A DNA stretch of 36,971 nt from an uncultured Alphaproteobacteria bacterium (GCA_944389465.1 CALXML010000010.1:1-36971); one strand, 5' to 3'; shown: positions 1-9,114, counted from the first letter of the stretch. Made by a program: numbers and translations. The notes: generated by a model not told the origin, from the letters alone.

Positions 1-280
1 CCGTCCGCCTAGTTTCGGCGGTTGAACCACATTATCTCTGTGGTTCAAATCCAACACAACACACGTAAAATAAAAAACATACCACAAGGCTATGTTTTTT
101 ATTTTAACTGGTTGCGGAGTGTGGATTTACTGCGTCACCTTGAAACTTTTGCGTACGCAAACCGGCGTACTGCCGTCCGCCTAGTTTCGGCGGTTGAACC
201 ACATTATCTCTGTGGTTCAAATCCAACACAACACACGTAAAATAAAAAACATACCACAAGGCTATGTTTTTTATTTTAAC

Positions 281-300
<20 letters not shown>
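1..300. repeat. 172-bp-period tandem repeat carrying a tRNA-fMet tail
   Basis: Bases 1-128 and 173-300 are identical, giving a period of 172 bp. Each copy holds three parts: a short hairpin around CCGCC/GGCGG; a 10-bp inverted repeat (TTGAACCACA/TGTGGTTCAA) whose right arm continues as a 17-nt inverted copy (37-53, 209-225) of the initiator tRNA T-arm; and a 16-bp A/T-rich palindrome. Each copy ends with the last 20 nt of the tRNA (109-128 and 281-300). The second copy merges into the intact tRNA. The window begins inside the repeat, so more copies may lie further left. No gene is supported here. Confidence 0.9.
238..278 (-). terminator. Terminator-like palindrome after tRNA-fMet
   Basis: A 16-bp perfect inverted repeat (238-253 with 263-278, 9-nt loop) has arms of A-runs and T-runs. 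It lies 2 nt beyond the CCA end of the minus-strand initiator tRNA, where a transcription terminator is expected. The same palindrome is present at 66-106 in the upstream repeat copy. Confidence 0.65.
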
Positions 301-357
<57 letters not shown>

Positions 358-371
358 ATGAACAGTTTGCA

Positions 372-400
372 ATTATATATCTTTTTTATTTGTTTGTCAA
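372..400 (-). promoter_or_regulatory. Consensus promoter for tRNA-fMet
   Basis: On the minus strand TTGACA (400-395) and TATAAT (377-372) are separated by 17 nt. This is a perfect sigma-70-type promoter about 15 nt before the tRNA. The rest of the 357-516 gap shows no gene. Confidence 0.85.
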
Positions 401-515
401 ATTTTTTCACAGGTTTTGTATTTTGGGTGGGAATGTGATGGGATTCCTATACCGCCTTGAAATATGATTTTTTTACTGCTAGAATCCTGTGTGATGTTAT
501 TTAAGAGTATTAATT

Positions 516-1316
516 ATGTATCAAAAATTTAGAAAGTTATGGAAAGCCTTTTGGGAACCTGTGTTAAGCATGTCTTTTATGCAGTGGGTTGTGGCTGGAT
601 TAATGGCATTGGCCATATGGTTTGTTTATTTTACGTGTCGTAAAAAGATTACTAATTGGGAAACTTTTAAAAAGTACCGTAAAAAGCCGGCAATCTTTAT
701 ATTCTGGCATGGGCGCAGTATGATGTTGTCCCCAATTGTTTGTTTAGGTGGAATGCGGGCGTATGCCGTGGCGTCGCGGCATAAAGATGGTCGTATGATG
801 GCCAAATTACAGCGATTGTTTGGTTTAAAATCTATTTACGGCAGCACGTCCGAGGGCGGAATTTCCGTTCTGCGTCAGGGGGTGCGTATATTACGGCGTG
901 GGGATTATTCCATGTGTTTGTCGCCGGATGGACCGGGGGGGCCGTCTTTACGTGTTCAGGACGGGGCGTTATATTTTGCAAAAATGACTGGCGCGCCAAT
1001 AATTCCGGTTTGCTATTCTGCATCGCATTCTTGGTTTCAAAATCGTTGGGACAGGTATTTAGTCGCATTACCTTTTTCGTTGATAACGTGTAAAATTGGT
1101 GAACCTGTATTCATAGATTCCAAGGTTTCAGCCAAGGAATTTGAAGAAATACGTAAAAAAATTGAAAATATTATGGTGCAACAGGTTCGTGAAATGGATG
1201 GGGAATTTAATTTATTCCGTGTGGAACAAGATTTAACTTCATCTGAATTTAAAAATAAATTGCGTGCAGAACGCGAGGCTAAAAAACAAGCGAAAAAGTC
1301 TAAAAAATCTAAATAG
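516..1316 (+). CDS. DUF374 lysophospholipid acyltransferase-like protein
   Basis: This 266-aa protein has an N-terminal membrane segment (about residues 19-40), then an acyltransferase-like core with IFWHGR near residue 61 and SPDGPGG near residue 137, the substrate-binding signature of DUF374 proteins. The C-terminus is lysine-rich. DUF374 proteins belong to the LpxL/PlsC-like acyltransferase superfamily and often sit beside lipid A or Kdo genes in alphaproteobacteria, as here before lpxK. The role is probably acyl transfer to a lipid A or phospholipid precursor at the inner membrane, but the substrate is not established. The next gene starts 11 nt downstream, so an operon with lpxK and lpxC is likely. 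The start ATG has only a weak ribosome binding site. Confidence 0.85.
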   Translation: MYQKFRKLWKAFWEPVLSMSFMQWVVAGLMALAIWFVYFTCRKKITNWETFKKYRKKPAIFIFWHGRSMMLSPIVCLGGMRAYAVASRHKDGRMMAKLQRLFGLKSIYGSTSEGGISVLRQGVRILRRGDYSMCLSPDGPGGPSLRVQDGALYFAKMTGAPIIPVCYSASHSWFQNRWDRYLVALPFSLITCKIGEPVFIDSKVSAKEFEEIRKKIENIMVQQVREMDGEFNLFRVEQDLTSSEFKNKLRAEREAKKQAKKSKKSK

Positions 1317-1327
1317 GGTATAATTAT

Positions 1328-2242
1328 ATGAAAACACCATGGTGGTTTTTACATAAAACTTTATTGGCTGTTTTATTATTGCCGGTCAGTTTGATTTATT
1401 TTTTTATCAGTCGGGTTGTATTTTGGGTTCGTAAAATTGGTGCGTATAAATCGCGCAGAAAAATTATTTGTATTGGTAATATCTTGGCCGGTGGGGTTGG
1501 CAAGACGCCGGTGGTGCGGGCGGTTGCTGAATTTTTAGATGCGCCTGTTGTAATGCGTGGATATAAAAAAAGTGCAAAAACTGGGAATGTTGGTGACGAA
1601 GCGGCCATGTTGGCGCGTGATGGTTTACAGGTGCATGTTGGTGACAGAAAAAGTAATATTATTTTATTAAATCGGCAATCTGATAATTCATCACCAATTG
1701 TTATGGATGACGGATTTCAAAATCCAAAAATCAAGAAAGATATTTCAATTTTAGTATTTGATGAACAATTGGGGTATGGAAACGGTTTTTTATTACCGGC
1801 TGGTCCGTTGCGCGAACCGCGTCGTGCAGTGCGTCGTGCTGATGCGGTAATTGTTATAAAAAGTGCGACACCACGTAAAAAATTTCGTTTGCCTGATGGA
1901 ATACCTGTATTTTATGCCACGAACAAGACAATATCACCATATGATGAAAATGAAAAGTTGTATGCTTTTGCAGGGATAGGATACCCAAGGAAATTTTTTA
2001 AATCATTAAAAAATGTTGTGGGGCGTAAATCTTTTGCTGACCATTATCAATATACTGATGAAGATTTAAAAAAACTGCGTGATGCGGCCCAAAAACGTGG
2101 GGCAAAATTAATAACAACTGAAAAAGATTGGATGCGTTTGTCGCCACAATTACGTGATGAAATAAAGTATGCTAAATTATGCACAACCATAGAAAATGAT
2201 TTTTGGAAATGGTTACAGGAGAAAATTAAATGTCAACATTAA
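1328..2242 (+). CDS. lpxK: Tetraacyldisaccharide 4'-kinase LpxK
   Basis: LpxK phosphorylates the 4' position of the tetraacyldisaccharide 1-phosphate precursor to give lipid IVA at the inner membrane. The 304-aa product has an N-terminal membrane anchor, the P-loop GNILAGGVGKTPVV (around residues 51-64), the VMDDGFQNP motif that follows it in LpxK, LPAGPLREP near residue 155, and a C-terminal TTEKDWMRL motif. The length is slightly short for the family but all core motifs are present. The gene overlaps the start of lpxC by 13 nt, so the two are probably translationally coupled. Confidence 0.95.
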   Translation: MKTPWWFLHKTLLAVLLLPVSLIYFFISRVVFWVRKIGAYKSRRKIICIGNILAGGVGKTPVVRAVAEFLDAPVVMRGYKKSAKTGNVGDEAAMLARDGLQVHVGDRKSNIILLNRQSDNSSPIVMDDGFQNPKIKKDISILVFDEQLGYGNGFLLPAGPLREPRRAVRRADAVIVIKSATPRKKFRLPDGIPVFYATNKTISPYDENEKLYAFAGIGYPRKFFKSLKNVVGRKSFADHYQYTDEDLKKLRDAAQKRGAKLITTEKDWMRLSPQLRDEIKYAKLCTTIENDFWKWLQEKIKCQH

Positions 2243-3165
2243 AAAAGTCTGTCAAAATATCTGGCAAGGGTATTCATTCCGGTAATCCGGTGGACATAGT
2301 TGTTTTACCCAGTAAAAAATATGGGATTTTCTTTCAACGTACTGATATTCCAAACAGTGATTTAATTTTGGCAACGTATGATAATGTTGGTGAAACCAAA
2401 ATGCGCAATACCACAATTGGTAATTTGCGTGGCGCGCACGTGCAAACAATTGAACATTTAATGGCGGCGTTATTTATCGCAGGAATTGATAGTGCAATAA
2501 TTCAAATAAATGGTGCAGAAACACCAATTATAGACGGCAGTGCGGAACATTTTTATCAGGAATTTATAAAGGCTGGTGTTACAGGTGGGGCGCGTAAAAA
2601 GATTATTGTAAAACGTACAGTTATTGCGCATGCCGCTGAATTACGTCGTGGAATGAATGTATTTGTACGTATGAAATGGTGGCTGATAAACACGCTGGCG
2701 GGGCGTAAAAGTAATGGATATGTAAAACTGGAACCCAATGATGGGAAGGCTTTGGAAATAACGGCAACGTTGATTTATCCTGAAAAAATAATAGGAAATC
2801 AATCTTATTCATATGTTTTTGACGGAACAAAAAAATCTGTTGCTGATTTTGTTAAAAATATTGCGCGTGCACGTACGTTTGGAAAGTTTTCTGAATGGAA
2901 ATATCTGAAAGCGCATGGTATGGGACGCGGGGCAGATGAAACGAATGTTATTGCGCTGAATAACCGTGGGGATGGGACGTTAAATAAAACAATATGGCCC
3001 GATGAATTTGTGCGTCATAAAATAATTGATGCAATTGGTGATATGTATACATCTGGTGGGTTTGTTATTGGACGATTGGAATCGTTCAAGGGCAGTCATG
3101 CGTTAAATAATTTGGTGCTGAAAAAGTTGTTCAGTGATGCATCAAATTATGATATAATTGAATAA
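2230..3165 (+). CDS. lpxC: UDP-3-O-acyl-N-acetylglucosamine deacetylase LpxC
   Basis: LpxC is the zinc-dependent deacetylase that catalyses the first committed step of lipid A synthesis. The 311-aa protein contains GKGIHSG near the N-terminus, TIEHLMAAL (first zinc histidine), IDGSA, ARARTFG, EFVRHKIIDAIGD (second zinc histidine and zinc aspartate) and GSHALNN (catalytic histidine). Both halves of the duplicated fold are complete. A stretch around residues 140-165 is unusual and may be lineage-specific. Overlap with lpxK places it in the same transcript. LpxC usually sits in the cell-division cluster, so its position beside lpxK is noteworthy. Confidence 0.96.
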   Translation: MSTLKKSVKISGKGIHSGNPVDIVVLPSKKYGIFFQRTDIPNSDLILATYDNVGETKMRNTTIGNLRGAHVQTIEHLMAALFIAGIDSAIIQINGAETPIIDGSAEHFYQEFIKAGVTGGARKKIIVKRTVIAHAAELRRGMNVFVRMKWWLINTLAGRKSNGYVKLEPNDGKALEITATLIYPEKIIGNQSYSYVFDGTKKSVADFVKNIARARTFGKFSEWKYLKAHGMGRGADETNVIALNNRGDGTLNKTIWPDEFVRHKIIDAIGDMYTSGGFVIGRLESFKGSHALNNLVLKKLFSDASNYDIIE

Positions 3166-3193
3166 AAATAATAACATATTCAGGATGGATAAA

Positions 3194-3634
3194 ATGAAAA
3201 AAACAATTTTATTTTGTATGGCTTTGTTTGGATTGGCGGCCTGTGGCGGAATGATAAAAAACGAAAATGGCAGTCAATATTTAACACAGTTAGAGGCTGA
3301 ACCAATTGGTTGTACTTTTTTATACAAAATTGAATCAGAAGTATCGGTTTATGATGCAGATGATGCGCGTGTTTATCTGGAAAACCGAATTGTTGACCAA
3401 GCGCGCGCCGGCAACGCATATTGGATAACCAGTCAACGTACACGTCCAAATGAATGGGTGATTTTTGGACCGGAACGTTCTTTTGTTTTGGTGGCAAATG
3501 TTTATGATTGTCCACATCCAAATAATGTTCGCACCGCCAAGGATGGCGGCAGCAGTGTAACCGCCACACCGGTATTGGTTGAACATCAGATAAACTGCAA
3601 CGGTTCAATGTATGGTGGTGTTGGTGGTTGTTAA
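3194..3634 (+). CDS. Small outer-membrane-type lipoprotein, unknown function
   Basis: The product is about 146 aa when started at the ATG at 3194, which has AGGA eight bases upstream. In-frame starts at 3158 and 3185 are less likely because the lipoprotein signal begins at MKKTILF. The lipobox is LAAC with Cys17, followed by Gly-Gly. The mature part has a cysteine in EPIGCTF and two more near the end, plus a Gly/Cys-rich C-terminus. It resembles short alphaproteobacterial lipoproteins of unknown role. It follows lpxC closely and is closed by a terminator. Confidence 0.8.
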   Translation: MKKTILFCMALFGLAACGGMIKNENGSQYLTQLEAEPIGCTFLYKIESEVSVYDADDARVYLENRIVDQARAGNAYWITSQRTRPNEWVIFGPERSFVLVANVYDCPHPNNVRTAKDGGSSVTATPVLVEHQINCNGSMYGGVGGC

Positions 3635-3659
3635 TTAACAGCGTTGAAATATTGTTTTA

Positions 3660-3690
3660 CCCGTCAATATTTTATGGCGGGTTTCTTTTT
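3660..3690 (+). terminator. Rho-independent terminator after the lipid A operon
   Basis: A 7-bp stem (CCCGTCA 3660-3666 with TGGCGGG 3675-3681, one G:U pair) is followed by a T-rich tract to 3690. Confidence 0.8.
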
Positions 3691-3701
3691 ATAATCTGTG
3701 T

Positions 3702-3731
3702 TTGCCAAAGCAATGTTTTTTATGTTATAAT
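3702..3731 (+). promoter_or_regulatory. Probable promoter of the pilus operon
   Basis: TTGCCA (3702-3707) and TATAAT (3726-3731) are separated by 18 nt, after the preceding terminator and about 25 nt before the pilO start. Confidence 0.6.
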
Positions 3732-3756
3732 TACTTAATAATAACAGAGAGAGAAA

Positions 3757-5019
3757 TTGCCGGCACAAATTATAACTGTTGACAGGAAAAAATATGCCGT
3801 TGGTTTGTTTTGGCAACCAACGGGTGCAGGGTATGTCGCGCGTACATATGCGCGTACGTTGGCACGCAGCATAGATAAAAAATTAAATCTGTATACTGAA
3901 TATCGTTCCATGGTTGGTTTGGGTGCAAAACGTTTTGGCCAACGGGTCGGTATGCCATCTGCTGCGGCCGCGGTGACGGATGCGCTGGGTGAATATTCTT
4001 CGTTTTTGGCGGTGTTCGCAGTTGATAAATATTTTTATCTGGTTGCGGTTCGTAATGCCGTGATACTGGAAGATAAAATTTTTGACAGCGAAGAGCAAGC
4101 ACGTGCAGAATATTTTAAATTATCCAAAATTCCAGATTGGGGTGCGTTATTTGCGCCCAGTGCATGGGGTATGCCACGTGCCGTTGAACGTAATATCGGT
4201 GATTTATTAACACGTGGTGCACGGGCGGTGATGCATCCAATCAGTCGTGTTGGTGCGGCGATTGCGTCAACAGTGTTATTGGTTTTGTTTGTTGGGATTG
4301 TTATGTGGTTTTTCCGTGAACCATTACAACAAATGTTTTCGCCAAAGCTTGAAATATCACAGGTCAGTCCAGAAATAGCCATTGAATATGAACGGCAAAT
4401 AGAAGAAAAAAACAAGGAATTAGATGCGGAATTTCAAATTCAGCGTCCGGCGCAGCCTGAACCAATTATGTTGCCGTATGATTATTTACCAGACCCAACC
4501 CAGCGTGCACAGGTGTGTTATCAGGCTATTGCATTTTTAATGCAGCCTGTTACCGGTTGGAATCAGGTTTCGGCTGAATGCGGTGAAACGCATGCCAGTG
4601 CCGTGTTTAATCGTGATTTTGGGACTTTGGATGGGTTTTATTCAATTGCAACGTCATTAATGCCGGGGTCGTTTGTCCAGCAGGAATCTGATAATTCATT
4701 GTATGTGCGTGCAACTTTGCCGGCCGTGCAAACACGCGCGTCATTGGATGAACGTGATGTTGAAACACTGATGCGGGCGGTATTAACCGCGTTCCAAGAT
4801 GCGAATATGTCGGTCAGTGCACAAATGGTAACTGATACATTAACAAATGGCGTGGATACGGTTTATTTGGATATAGTAGAGGTTGCAGCAGAATCAAAAT
4901 TAAACCCAATGCAATTTATGAAAATATTTGGGGAATTTGGCGGGGTGTATATGACGCGTTGCGCGTGGGATGCATCAACACGTAACTGGAACTATGAGGT
5001 GATAATATATGCTAAATAA
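3757..5019 (+). CDS. pilO: Type IVB pilus accessory protein PilO
   Basis: This 420-aa protein matches the plasmid-type IVB pilus PilO (PilO2) layout. It has a cytoplasmic N-terminal domain (VDRKKYAVGLFWQP near residues 8-21), one transmembrane helix at about 166-186, a short coiled segment and a periplasmic C-terminal domain with three cysteines. In type IVB pili PilO links the cytoplasmic ATPase platform to the periplasm. The start is TTG at 3757; no ATG retains the conserved N-terminus, and the next in-frame methionine is residue 52. It overlaps pilP by 11 nt and leads the pilO-P-Q-R unit. The call rests on motif pattern and gene order. Confidence 0.8.
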   Translation: MPAQIITVDRKKYAVGLFWQPTGAGYVARTYARTLARSIDKKLNLYTEYRSMVGLGAKRFGQRVGMPSAAAAVTDALGEYSSFLAVFAVDKYFYLVAVRNAVILEDKIFDSEEQARAEYFKLSKIPDWGALFAPSAWGMPRAVERNIGDLLTRGARAVMHPISRVGAAIASTVLLVLFVGIVMWFFREPLQQMFSPKLEISQVSPEIAIEYERQIEEKNKELDAEFQIQRPAQPEPIMLPYDYLPDPTQRAQVCYQAIAFLMQPVTGWNQVSAECGETHASAVFNRDFGTLDGFYSIATSLMPGSFVQQESDNSLYVRATLPAVQTRASLDERDVETLMRAVLTAFQDANMSVSAQMVTDTLTNGVDTVYLDIVEVAAESKLNPMQFMKIFGEFGGVYMTRCAWDASTRNWNYEVIIYAK

Positions 5020-5758
5020 AATATTTGGTTTGAAAATAGTTATGTTTTCTGTGCTGGTATTTATGCCGATGTATGCAAATGCCGTCAGTGTGGCTGATAA
5101 AGTGCAGGCACAGGCCGCGGCCGAGGCTGCAGAAGTTGCCATAACAGAAGATGATATCGCAGCAGAAATGGAGGCTGTATCCGCAGATGCGGTTGCTGCG
5201 TATAATCCAGATGGTTCTATATTTCAGCAGATTATTGATTTAGAACAGGAAAAGGTTTTAATGGAACTGGAAAAAGAACGTGCGCAACTGGATTTAGAAT
5301 TAGACAGATTGGCCGCTGAAAAAATAAAATTGCATATGGAAATAGATGAATTATCCGGTCGTGCAGAACAGCAACAGCAAGAATTAGAAAATGCACAGGC
5401 AAAGTTAGAAGCCGAAGCCGCCAAATTGGAACGTGAAAAAGAAGCGTTAGAGGCACAAACCGAGGAATTGGCCGCCCGTAAAACCACGACCACAACCACC
5501 AGTAAATCAAGTGGTGGTTCTGATGATGCGTCCACACCAACAATTGATTTTGATGAAATGTACAGATTGGTTAATGTTATTGGGGCAGGCGCACAATTAC
5601 AGGCAACCATTGAAAATCTGGATACTGGCCAAAACAGAACGGTCAGTGTTGGAAAAATAGTTGATGGTTATACCGTTCAATCCATATCTTTGGACGAGGG
5701 TGTGGTTTTCACAAATGGTGATGATACACAGACTTTGAATATTACAAAATCTAAATAG
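5009..5758 (+). CDS. pilP: Type IV pilus biogenesis protein PilP-like
   Basis: The 249-aa product has an N-terminal signal or anchor segment (about residues 8-26, ending in YANA). A long Glu/Ala/Leu/Lys-rich coiled coil follows (about 65-160), then a Thr/Ser/Gly linker and a compact C-terminal domain (about 178-245) with the small beta pattern of PilP-family periplasmic domains. PilP connects the inner-membrane platform with the secretin. The position between PilO and the ATPase supports the call, as in IncI-plasmid thin pilus operons. Confidence 0.75.
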   Translation: MLNKIFGLKIVMFSVLVFMPMYANAVSVADKVQAQAAAEAAEVAITEDDIAAEMEAVSADAVAAYNPDGSIFQQIIDLEQEKVLMELEKERAQLDLELDRLAAEKIKLHMEIDELSGRAEQQQQELENAQAKLEAEAAKLEREKEALEAQTEELAARKTTTTTTSKSSGGSDDASTPTIDFDEMYRLVNVIGAGAQLQATIENLDTGQNRTVSVGKIVDGYTVQSISLDEGVVFTNGDDTQTLNITKSK

Positions 5759-5769
5759 GGCGCGTAATT

Positions 5770-7407
5770 ATGAACGATGCTGAAAACAATATCCTGAATA
5801 ATGTGCCGGTTGCTGAAAAGCCGTCTGTGCCGGCGGGATTGGAAAATGCGGATAACAAGGATATTGTGGATTTTTTGTTTTCAAATGGTAATCGGTTGTT
5901 AACTGCAACTGGTGCAGAACAAGAATTACCCAAAGATACGCAAAGTTTAATTGCTTATTTTTCAGGTGGTGAAATTATAATATCGCGCACCCACCGTTAT
6001 GATGGACGTGTGTTGGCTTTTTTAGACTTGTTAAAAAAACGTGCGCGTCCTATGCGGATTCCGTTTTATTCTGATTTGGGATTGGTTTCCAGTATTTACA
6101 AGGCGTATGAAAATCGTTTGGGCAGAATTTCACGTTCACGTCAGGATTATGACAACCAAATGCAAAAGGACTTTGTTGATATTATCGCCAAGGCCGCTGC
6201 ACAAAAGGTGTCTGATATTCATATAGAGGTTGCTGACCAAACAACAATTTATTTCCGTATTGATGGCAGTATGCAACCGGTATTGGAATACAATTCTGGG
6301 TGGGGGGAATCTTTTGTGCGTGCTGCGTTTGCATCATCTGATATGTCAAATGCAAACTATGCCCAAAATGAATATCAATTTGCACAGAAAGATGGGCGTA
6401 CACCACTGCGCGGAACCAAGGATTTATATTTGCCACGTGGGGTGTTAAGTATTCGTATGCAATTTAATCCAATTGCGTTTGGCAGTCGTTATGTCGTTAT
6501 GCGATTGCTGTATGATAACCCATCCGAAGGAATTAAAACAGAACAGGAATTTGGCGAATATGAACAAAAATTGTTAATGCGTTTGCGTTCTTTCCCAACG
6601 GGGTTGGTTATTGTTGCAGGGCCAACCAGTTCTGGTAAATCAACCACATTGGTGCGCAATATGTCGCTGATGTTAAAAGAGCATCACTATGAAATCAATT
6701 TAATAACGGTGGAAGACCCAGTTGAACAAAAAATTTTTGGTGCGCATCAAATGCCTGTTGTAAACGCAACAGATGAAGAATTACGTAACGAAAAGTATAC
6801 CGAGGCCTTGGCCGCCGCATTGCGCAGTGACCCTGATACGTTAATGGTTGGTGAAATTCGTACTTTGACCGCCGCGCAATTAACTGTGCGTGGGGCGTTA
6901 TCTGGGCATAATGTGTGGACAACGCTGCATGCTAATTCTGCTATGTCCGCATTAACGCGTTTATTGGATTTGGGGATAGAGGCTTTTAAATTAAAAGAAG
7001 AAACATTAATGCGCGGGCTGATTTCAATGCGTTTGTTTAAAAAGTTATGTCCGCATTGTCGTGAACGTTTAATTGACCATCCAGAGGCCCCAGAATACGG
7101 CCGCGTTATGGATGCGTTTGGGGAATTAGGATTACGTCAGGTGTATATTCGTGGCGCAGGATGTGAAGAGTGCAAGGGCACTGGGACATTGGGACGTATC
7201 AAGGCGGGCGAGATAATTATTACAAACAGTGAATTTTTACGTATGGCCCTGTCTGGTAATACCGATGGTGCGTATAAGTATTGGTTAGAGGAAATGGACG
7301 GACGCACATTAAAAGAGGCCGCCACATCACTGATGTTACAGGGTATTATTGGTATTGACGAATTAGAACGTTGGGTCGGCTTGTTGGACAGACCGGGGGT
7401 ATACTGA
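5770..7407 (+). CDS. pilQ: Type IVB pilus assembly ATPase (GspE/PilQ family)
   Basis: This is a 545-aa secretion ATPase that powers pilus assembly at the cytoplasmic face. It has an N-terminal domain with SDIHIE near residue 148, Walker A GPTSSGKST (284-292), the Asp box with VEDPVEQ (about 314-320), Walker B DPDTLMVGE (354-362) and the His box TLHAN (385-389). A zinc-binding tetracysteine is also present, with CPHC (427-430) and a later CxxC. All catalytic motifs are intact. It starts 11 nt after pilP and ends 1 nt before pilR. The symbol follows IncI plasmid naming and is not the Pseudomonas secretin PilQ. Confidence 0.92.
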   Translation: MNDAENNILNNVPVAEKPSVPAGLENADNKDIVDFLFSNGNRLLTATGAEQELPKDTQSLIAYFSGGEIIISRTHRYDGRVLAFLDLLKKRARPMRIPFYSDLGLVSSIYKAYENRLGRISRSRQDYDNQMQKDFVDIIAKAAAQKVSDIHIEVADQTTIYFRIDGSMQPVLEYNSGWGESFVRAAFASSDMSNANYAQNEYQFAQKDGRTPLRGTKDLYLPRGVLSIRMQFNPIAFGSRYVVMRLLYDNPSEGIKTEQEFGEYEQKLLMRLRSFPTGLVIVAGPTSSGKSTTLVRNMSLMLKEHHYEINLITVEDPVEQKIFGAHQMPVVNATDEELRNEKYTEALAAALRSDPDTLMVGEIRTLTAAQLTVRGALSGHNVWTTLHANSAMSALTRLLDLGIEAFKLKEETLMRGLISMRLFKKLCPHCRERLIDHPEAPEYGRVMDAFGELGLRQVYIRGAGCEECKGTGTLGRIKAGEIIITNSEFLRMALSGNTDGAYKYWLEEMDGRTLKEAATSLMLQGIIGIDELERWVGLLDRPGVY

Positions 7408-7408
7408 T

Positions 7409-8482
7409 ATGACAACTAAAATGGATTTATGGTATGCGCGTTTGGTCTTTCGTTTGGACACGGACAAGCGTATGGCAACCGCACGAAAATTGGCGTCACT
7501 GTTGCGTAATGATTTTACGTTGATGGATGCGCTGGGGCGGTTGGAATCCATTGAATCACATGGCGGGAAAAAGCCAAATGAACCATTTGCCATTGTTATG
7601 CGTGAATGGCAGAAAAATCTGGAACGTGGGATGAGTTTTTCTGATGCCACGCGTGGTTGGGTTCCACCCGAAGAAACGCTGTTGGTTACATCTGGTAATT
7701 TGTCTGATTTGGTTATTGCGTTGGAAAATGTCAGTCGGGTTGTTGATGGAACAACACGTATTAAACGTGCAATGACCAGTGCAATTGCATATCCGCTGTT
7801 TTTGCTGTTGTTGACGTTTGGTATAATTATGATGGTGGGGATTTATTTGGTGCCACCATTGGCTGAAATTGCGGGAAATAATGTTGTGTGGCGGGGATTG
7901 GCCGCGTCATTAATATGGTTGTCTGAATTTTCCATAAAGTATTGGTATTGGATTTTGTTCGGGTTCGTCGCAATTGTTGGTGTTATATGGTTAAGTTTGC
8001 CAAATTGGACAGGGCGGATGCGAACTTTTTTTGATAAACTGCCACCGTGGAATGTTTATAAAATTCAAATGTCTGTTGGTTGGCTGATGAGTTTATCTGC
8101 CATGGTTGCGGCCGGTATTACCATACCTGATGCAATGCGTATGTTGGCCGACAGTTCTAATAAATATTTACGCAGTATACTGGAAGATACTTTGCATTAT
8201 ATCGCAAACGGTGCGAATTTGGGAAATGCATTAAATAATACTGGGCGTGATTTTCCAAATGCAGAAATTATTGGGGATTTGGCGATATATGCTGATATGA
8301 ACGGATTTGATGAAAATTTATCACGTGTTGCAAATGATTATTTATCAGAATCAGTGCGTAAAATGGAATCTGTATCAAATATGATGAACAGTTTGGGAAT
8401 TTTGTTGGTGTCCGCCATAATTGCATGGGTTGTATTGGGCACATTCCAAATGCAGGACCAAATTACAAGTGCCCTGACATAA
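7409..8482 (+). CDS. pilR: Pilus inner-membrane platform protein (GspF/PilR family)
   Basis: The 357-aa protein is a GspF-type polytopic platform component, the membrane partner of the assembly ATPase. It has two repeated cytoplasmic helical domains, each followed by hydrophobic segments. Membrane helices are seen at about 125-150 and 170-195, and a last one lies near the C-terminus (about 325-348). The second domain has SVGWLMSLSAMVAAGI, typical of the family. It immediately follows the ATPase and is the last gene of the pilus unit. The stop codon lies inside the terminator stem. No prepilin gene follows. Confidence 0.88.
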   Translation: MTTKMDLWYARLVFRLDTDKRMATARKLASLLRNDFTLMDALGRLESIESHGGKKPNEPFAIVMREWQKNLERGMSFSDATRGWVPPEETLLVTSGNLSDLVIALENVSRVVDGTTRIKRAMTSAIAYPLFLLLLTFGIIMMVGIYLVPPLAEIAGNNVVWRGLAASLIWLSEFSIKYWYWILFGFVAIVGVIWLSLPNWTGRMRTFFDKLPPWNVYKIQMSVGWLMSLSAMVAAGITIPDAMRMLADSSNKYLRSILEDTLHYIANGANLGNALNNTGRDFPNAEIIGDLAIYADMNGFDENLSRVANDYLSESVRKMESVSNMMNSLGILLVSAIIAWVVLGTFQMQDQITSALT

Positions 8483-8513
8483 AAACAGCCATTGCAAGGC
8501 TGTTTTTATGTCA
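8475..8513. terminator. Bidirectional terminator between convergent genes
   Basis: A perfect 16-bp stem (8475-8490 with 8498-8513, 7-nt loop) has an A-run in one arm and a T-run in the other, so it can act in both directions. It contains the stop codon of the pilR gene and faces the end of the convergent RusA-like gene. Confidence 0.88.
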
Positions 8514-8544
8514 AAGTGCACAGAATAAATATTGCCCAAGCGTT

Positions 8545-9114
8545 TTATACCATAAATGGCAGGTTTTCCAGTGTACCTTCGGCAATGCGGACGTTTATGT
8601 CCAGCATCATAAAGATTGTATCCGGTGTGTGGGATATTTCTGGATTAAACATTTGTGTGGACAGCAAGTGACTGGTGTTTACTGATAATCTGGTTATTAA
8701 ATGGTCGTCATCCAGCAGTGTATAAATTGGCCCAATATCACGTGGGGTATTTTCACCAATTTCATGTTCGTTTTGTGGGCAACGCAGGCCGTCCAGTATC
8801 GTTTTTACGCGATTGTCAATATCACTGTGTGGCAGGCCAACAATTTCAGGGTGCATCATCTGAATATCTATTTCTGCCAACAGTTTTAAATTTGGTGTAA
8901 TAATTGGATTCCAATCAATTCCGCCCACGTGACGTGTGGTAATAGGACTTTTGGTGGCCGTTGGAATCATATATTTTGTCATATTATCCCATGGCTGGTG
9001 TTCCAGTAATTTTTTTAACTGGGGATGAAATTGCATCCGTATATCAGATATATGTTGGGAACGTTTTTTTGGATTAATTAAAATTTCACCAAAATATAAT
9101 AATTTAAAGCGCAT
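8545..9114 (-). CDS. RusA-like Holliday junction resolvase family protein
   Basis: The 189-aa protein carries the RusA active-site pattern: D98-I-D100-N-x2-K104 followed by LDGL. This matches the family arrangement of Asp-x-Asp-Asn-x2-Lys then LDAL. A further Asp cluster lies at D135-D137. RusA enzymes are dimeric nucleases that resolve four-way DNA junctions and are often phage-derived. The spacing between the Asp pairs is longer than in E. coli RusA (about 39 against 21 residues), indicating an insertion. Its ribosome binding site (AGGA) overlaps the stop of the upstream gene, so translation is likely coupled. Confidence 0.7.
   Translation of the reverse strand: MRFKLLYFGEILINPKKRSQHISDIRMQFHPQLKKLLEHQPWDNMTKYMIPTATKSPITTRHVGGIDWNPIITPNLKLLAEIDIQMMHPEIVGLPHSDIDNRVKTILDGLRCPQNEHEIGENTPRDIGPIYTLLDDDHLITRLSVNTSHLLSTQMFNPEISHTPDTIFMMLDINVRIAEGTLENLPFMV

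Noticed and set aside
37-66. Possible second tRNA on the plus strand (T-arm-like sequence)
   Set aside because: Only a 17-nt T-arm copy is present, with no acceptor or anticodon stem; it is part of an inverted repeat.
8425-8900. Plus-strand open frames opposite the RusA-like gene
   Set aside because: They overlap the terminator and the complement of a motif-supported gene, and show no protein-like features.
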